A DNA stretch of 40,992 nucleotides from an uncultured bacterium (lineage in GTDB: Bacteria > UBP6 > UBA1177 > JAKLFG01): the NCBI GenBank assembly GCA_937871295.1, contig CALMRE010000063.1, forward strand, positions 1 to 40,992, read 5' to 3'. The notes below the pieces were generated by a model that did not search any database, was not told where the DNA came from, and saw nothing but the letters and a program-made list of their open reading frames with translations. Within the stretch, counting starts at the first letter, position 1. Each line of letters opens with the position of its first letter. Positions 40,704-40,992 of this stretch are shown in pieces. The translations under genes were made by a program, and so were the position numbers.

Positions 40704-40992
40704 ATGAAAAAGCTTTTCCTTCTCATGCTTGCTTTCATGTTCGCCATGCTGATCGTCAGCTGCGGCGACGAGAAAGAGGATCCGGTGGACAACGAACCCG
40801 AGGTCGACGACACCGTGACCCCCGATGACGCCACCACCCCGACCGATGAGACCGTTACCGAAGAAGAACCCGACACCGACGGCGCCGAACCGGTCGCCTG
40901 CAAACTCGAAGACACCTTCTTCGAGGCTCAGCCGGAAGAATGGACCGCCTTCTTCACCATGAAGATGTCGGGCCTCATCAACGACGCCGCCA
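40704..40992 (+). CDS. lipoprotein with acidic spacer, truncated by window edge
   Basis: Ninety-six codons are visible. The product begins MKKLFLLMLAFMFAMLIVSC, a lipoprotein signal peptide with lipobox IVSC at Cys20. An Asp/Glu/Thr/Pro-rich spacer follows (about residues 21-63), like the spacer of the lipoprotein at 83-1489. The mature domain begins around CKLEDTFFEAQPEEW. GGAGG at 40689-40693 serves the ATG. The gene continues beyond the window, so its domain cannot be named. Confidence 0.8.
   Translation, partial: MKKLFLLMLAFMFAMLIVSCGDEKEDPVDNEPEVDDTVTPDDATTPTDETVTEEEPDTDGAEPVACKLEDTFFEAQPEEWTAFFTMKMSGLINDAA

Overview
The window is a bacterial chromosome segment of fairly high GC. It is dominated by one of the largest contiguous translation and transcription gene clusters a bacterium can carry, all on the minus strand from about 40.5 kb down to 8.1 kb. 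The flanks carry lipoproteins of a style I associate with Myxococcota and other 'deltaproteobacterial' or candidate-phylum bacteria: a lipobox, then an Asp/Thr/Glu-rich spacer, then Cys-rich repeats or a DUF1566 domain. That assignment is an impression, not a phylogeny. Zn-binding forms of S4, S14, L36, L24 and (partly) L33 are present, and no rpmD (L30) lies in the spc segment.

Region by region (minus-strand genes in transcription order). 40.5-38.8 kb: a strong sigma70-type promoter drives tRNA-Thr(UGU), tRNA-Tyr(GUA), tRNA-Gly(UCC), tRNA-Thr(GGU) and a second tuf, the classical tRNA-tufB operon. 38.8-35.3 kb: rpmG, tRNA-Trp, secE, nusG, rplK, rplA, an L10-leader-like RNA, rplJ and rplL. 35.3-26.9 kb: a perfect 12-bp hairpin, then rpoB and rpoC, closed by a strong intrinsic terminator. 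26.8-8.1 kb: a near-consensus promoter, then rpsL, rpsG, fusA, tuf, rpsJ, rplC, rplD, rplW, rplB, rpsS, rplV, rpsC, rplP, rpmC, rpsQ, rplN, rplX, rplE, rpsN, rpsH, rplF, rplR, rpsE, rplO, secY, adk, infA, rpmJ, rpsM, rpsK, rpsD, rpoA and rplQ. This str-S10-spc-alpha superoperon has no gap over about 66 nt and ends at a 9-bp-stem terminator placed directly in front of cvpA.

The left flank is accessory. From 8.1 to 6.0 kb, cvpA is followed by a two-gene nucleotidyltransferase module and then a small Cys-rich lipoprotein gene. Two near-identical ~100-bp direct repeats (6531-6631 and 7487-7586) bracket the module. Each repeat holds a terminator-like hairpin plus a TTGACT-17-TAGAAT promoter placed exactly in front of the next gene. 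This is the most unusual structure here and looks like a portable terminator-promoter unit that accompanied an inserted toxin-antitoxin-like cassette. Below it lie pepF and pgpA (minus strand, 1-nt spacing), converging on two plus-strand lipoprotein genes (83-3644). At the right edge a further plus-strand lipoprotein gene starts and runs off the window.

Functionally, the core encodes most of the ribosome, RNA polymerase alpha, beta and beta', three elongation or initiation factors (EF-Tu twice, EF-G, IF-1), SecY and SecE, NusG and adenylate kinase. Other points of interest are lysine/alanine-rich extensions on L5 and L17 (the L5 one built of a 15-residue tandem repeat), frequent TTG start codons behind perfect Shine-Dalgarno sequences, two tuf copies identical over 1210 bp, and a terminator that overlaps the translation initiation region of cvpA. 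All calls come from reading the sequence; no database search was possible.
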